This document shows positions 62,756-64,000 of a DNA stretch of 64,000 bases, piece by piece. Position 1 is the stretch's first letter, and the number at the start of each line of letters is the position of its first letter. The DNA is taken from contig NZ_AQQY01000005.1 of assembly GCF_000671395.1 (NCBI RefSeq), forward strand, positions 124,001-188,000, in the 5' to 3' direction. Below the pieces are notes generated by a model. It was not told the origin of the DNA. It saw only the letters and a program-made list of their open reading frames with translations, and did not search any database. The translations under genes were made by a program, and so were the position numbers. The stretch is from Actibacterium atlanticum (GTDB lineage Bacteria; Pseudomonadota; Alphaproteobacteria; Rhodobacterales; Rhodobacteraceae).

Positions 62756-62772
62756 TTGCGAATAATTCTCAA
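62756..62772. promoter_or_regulatory. Fur/Mur-like operator in front of the manganese exporter gene
   Basis: TTGCGAATAATTCTCAA is an 8-1-8 inverted repeat with one mismatch pair (TTGAGAAT/ATTCGCAA on the other strand), AT-rich and 17 bases before the ATG at 62739. The layout matches binding sites of Fur-superfamily regulators such as Mur, which controls manganese genes in this group. The regulator gene is not in the window. Confidence 0.6.
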
Positions 62773-62835
62773 TAGCAAGAAATAACACTTGATGCTGCAA
62801 GTGCAACCCCCAATAAACTTAAGAAGGAGGTCTGG

Positions 62836-63273
62836 ATGGACAACACCAAGATCAAAATGGCCCGTCAATTCATAGAGGCTATTCCTCATGCGCAGGCACT
62901 GTCGATGCGTCTGGACGAGCTTGAAGAAGGCGTTGCCCAGATCTCTATGCCCTATGATGAAAAATTGGTCGGCGATCCCGAAACCGGCGTTATTCATGGC
63001 GGTGCGGTGTCCGTTTTGATGGATACCTGCGGTGGCGCAGCGGTGATGTCGCATCCGGGCGCGGGTGCAGGCACGGCGACCATTGATTTGCGGATCGACT
63101 ATATGCGCCCGGCAACGCCGGGGCAGCGCATCAGCGCGCGGGCTGAATGCTATCACATGACCCGTTCTGTCGCTTTTGTGCGCGCGGTCGCGACCGATGA
63201 AGACACGGCACGGCCTGTCGCATCGGCCTCGGGCGCGTTTACTGTTGAACGTCTGCCCGGAAAGAAACCATGA
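62836..63273 (+). CDS. PaaI family thioesterase (hotdog fold)
   Basis: A 145-residue hotdog-fold thioesterase that should hydrolyse acyl- or aryl-CoA. The motif region VIHGGAVSVLMDTCGGAAV contains the typical HGG and a following Asp. AAGGAGG precedes the ATG. It overlaps the next, related thioesterase gene by ATGA, and the two may form a heteromer. Confidence 0.92.
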   Translation: MDNTKIKMARQFIEAIPHAQALSMRLDELEEGVAQISMPYDEKLVGDPETGVIHGGAVSVLMDTCGGAAVMSHPGAGAGTATIDLRIDYMRPATPGQRISARAECYHMTRSVAFVRAVATDEDTARPVASASGAFTVERLPGKKP

Positions 63274-63779
63274 GCCGCCCCCGCCCCGAACCTATGCAAG
63301 TCGTCAAACAACGCCGAGATGCAGCGCTGGCCGCTTTGGTGCACGGGGTGCCCTATATCAATTTTCTGGGCATCGAATTTGATCGTCGCGGGGACGAATT
63401 GACAGCGATCCTACCTTACGATGACAAGCTTATCGGCAACCCCATGTTGCCCGCGCTGCATGGAGGGGTCACCTCGGCCTTTCTGGAGGTCACTGCGATC
63501 ATCGGGCTAAGCTGGGCGATCATGTGGGACAAAATGGAAAGCGGTGCGTTAGACCCGATCTCATTGGGCCCTGAGAACCTGCCACGGCTGCCCAAAACCA
63601 TCGACTTTACCGTGGATTTCCTGCGTTCAGGTCTGCCGCGCGATGCCTATGCGCGGGCCCGGGTGAACCGTTCGGGGCGGCGCTATGCCTCGGTTCATGT
63701 TGAAGGTTGGCAAGACCAAAGGGATCGCCTGTTTGCCCAGGCAACAGGTCATTTCCTGATGCCAGAGAATGGCGGCTGA
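63270..63779 (+). CDS. PaaI family thioesterase, second copy
   Basis: A 169-residue hotdog-fold protein paralogous to its upstream neighbour. The key segment LPALHGGVTSAFLEVTAIIG has HGG, but the acidic catalytic residue is a Glu in a different context, so substrates may differ. Translation is coupled to the first copy by ATGA. The MATE gene follows after 3 bases, so an operon is likely. Confidence 0.9.
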   Translation: MSRPRPEPMQVVKQRRDAALAALVHGVPYINFLGIEFDRRGDELTAILPYDDKLIGNPMLPALHGGVTSAFLEVTAIIGLSWAIMWDKMESGALDPISLGPENLPRLPKTIDFTVDFLRSGLPRDAYARARVNRSGRRYASVHVEGWQDQRDRLFAQATGHFLMPENGG

Positions 63780-63782
63780 CAG

Positions 63783-64000
63783 ATGCCTGCAGGCGATGTG
63801 ACTCATGCCCGCGTTCTGCGGCTTGCGCTTCCGATTGTGTTGTCTAATGCGACCATTCCCATTTTGGGCGCAGTAGATACCGGCGTGGTCGGGCAGTTGG
63901 GGCGGGCGGCTCCGATTGGCGCGGTGGGCATTGGCGCAATCATCCTGTCGTCTATCTACTGGATCTTCGGGTTTTTGCGCATGGGTACCACTGGCATGGT
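63783..64000 (+). CDS. MATE family efflux transporter, 5' part
   Basis: The first 72 residues of a gene that runs out of the window. The start VLRLALPIVLSNATIPILGA and the DTGVVGQLG motif are characteristic of DinF/MATE exporters, which expel cationic drugs or metabolites using Na+ or H+ gradients. It begins 3 bases after the second thioesterase gene. Confidence 0.9.
   Translation, partial: MPAGDVTHARVLRLALPIVLSNATIPILGAVDTGVVGQLGRAAPIGAVGIGAIILSSIYWIFGFLRMGTTGM

Noticed and set aside
1-64000. CRISPR arrays, rRNA genes, restriction or toxin-antitoxin systems
   Set aside because: No repeat-spacer arrays, rRNA sequence or motifs of such systems were noticed in the window.

Overview
The window looks like a chromosomal segment of an alphaproteobacterium of the Rhodobacteraceae (Roseobacter group). 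The evidence is the high GC content, tightly packed genes with many ATGA overlaps, and the mix of families: a TAXI-type TRAP transporter, PuuD-type urate oxidation, a MaeB malic enzyme with a phosphotransacetylase-like tail, DmdB/DmdC-like acyl-CoA enzymes, DUF817, Hint and SPOR proteins. The species cannot be fixed from sequence alone. Functions below rest on motif recognition, not on database searches.

Layout. 0.1-4.0 kb: a Gfo/Idh/MocA sugar-type dehydrogenase converging on a LacI regulator with a perfect operator at its own promoter, then a VOC protein and the GTPase YchF. 4.3-7.6 kb: tRNA-Ser(GCT) with promoter and terminator, a protein with 47-residue TPR-like repeats, and a secreted L,D-transpeptidase-like protein. 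Two 4 x 11-bp repeat arrays lie at 44-87 and 4552-4595. 7.7-16.7 kb: a sulfur or sulfate-ester cluster (SulP carrier, LysR regulator, FGly-type sulfatase, fused TAXI-TRAP permease, TAXI binding protein, small ABM-like protein, DMT exporter). 16.9-19.6 kb: a translationally coupled pair made of a three-domain membrane protein (methyltransferase-like, PAP2-like, Lgt-like) and a lipocalin-like partner. 19.7-22.75 kb: an accessory patch with a minimal tyrosine recombinase, metal-related remnants and a decayed IS3-family element.

23-28 kb: trpA, then purine (urate/allantoin) degradation: allA, allE and a puuE-uraD fusion on the minus strand, divergent from puuD. 28-33.5 kb: a beta-hydroxyacid dehydrogenase, small membrane proteins, an alpha/beta hydrolase, DUF817, glyA and nadK; the latter two diverge from a hairpin-rich leader. 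33.5-38.5 kb: prpE followed by a soluble hybrid kinase and a sigma-54 response regulator. 39-42 kb: a secreted unknown and maeB. 42.3-46.8 kb: a nucleoside salvage operon, cdd-deoA-deoB-add-upp.

46.9-52.8 kb: a SPOR protein, a membrane protein with a degenerate M48-like region, an acyl-CoA synthetase, a sulfotransferase, a Hint-like protein and a small ORF. 52.8-59.9 kb: a minus-strand beta-oxidation operon (MerR, acyl-CoA dehydrogenase, ribbon-helix-helix-like small protein, GST, thiolase, cupin, FadJ-type enzyme). 60-64 kb: an SGNH hydrolase, a second MerR paralogue, an MntX-like manganese exporter with a Fur/Mur-like palindrome, two PaaI-type thioesterases and the start of a MATE transporter.

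The least explained parts are the twin 11-bp arrays, the three-domain lipid-enzyme fusion with its partner, the TPR protein beside tRNA-Ser, the prpE-linked two-component pair and the mutually exclusive hairpins between glyA and nadK.
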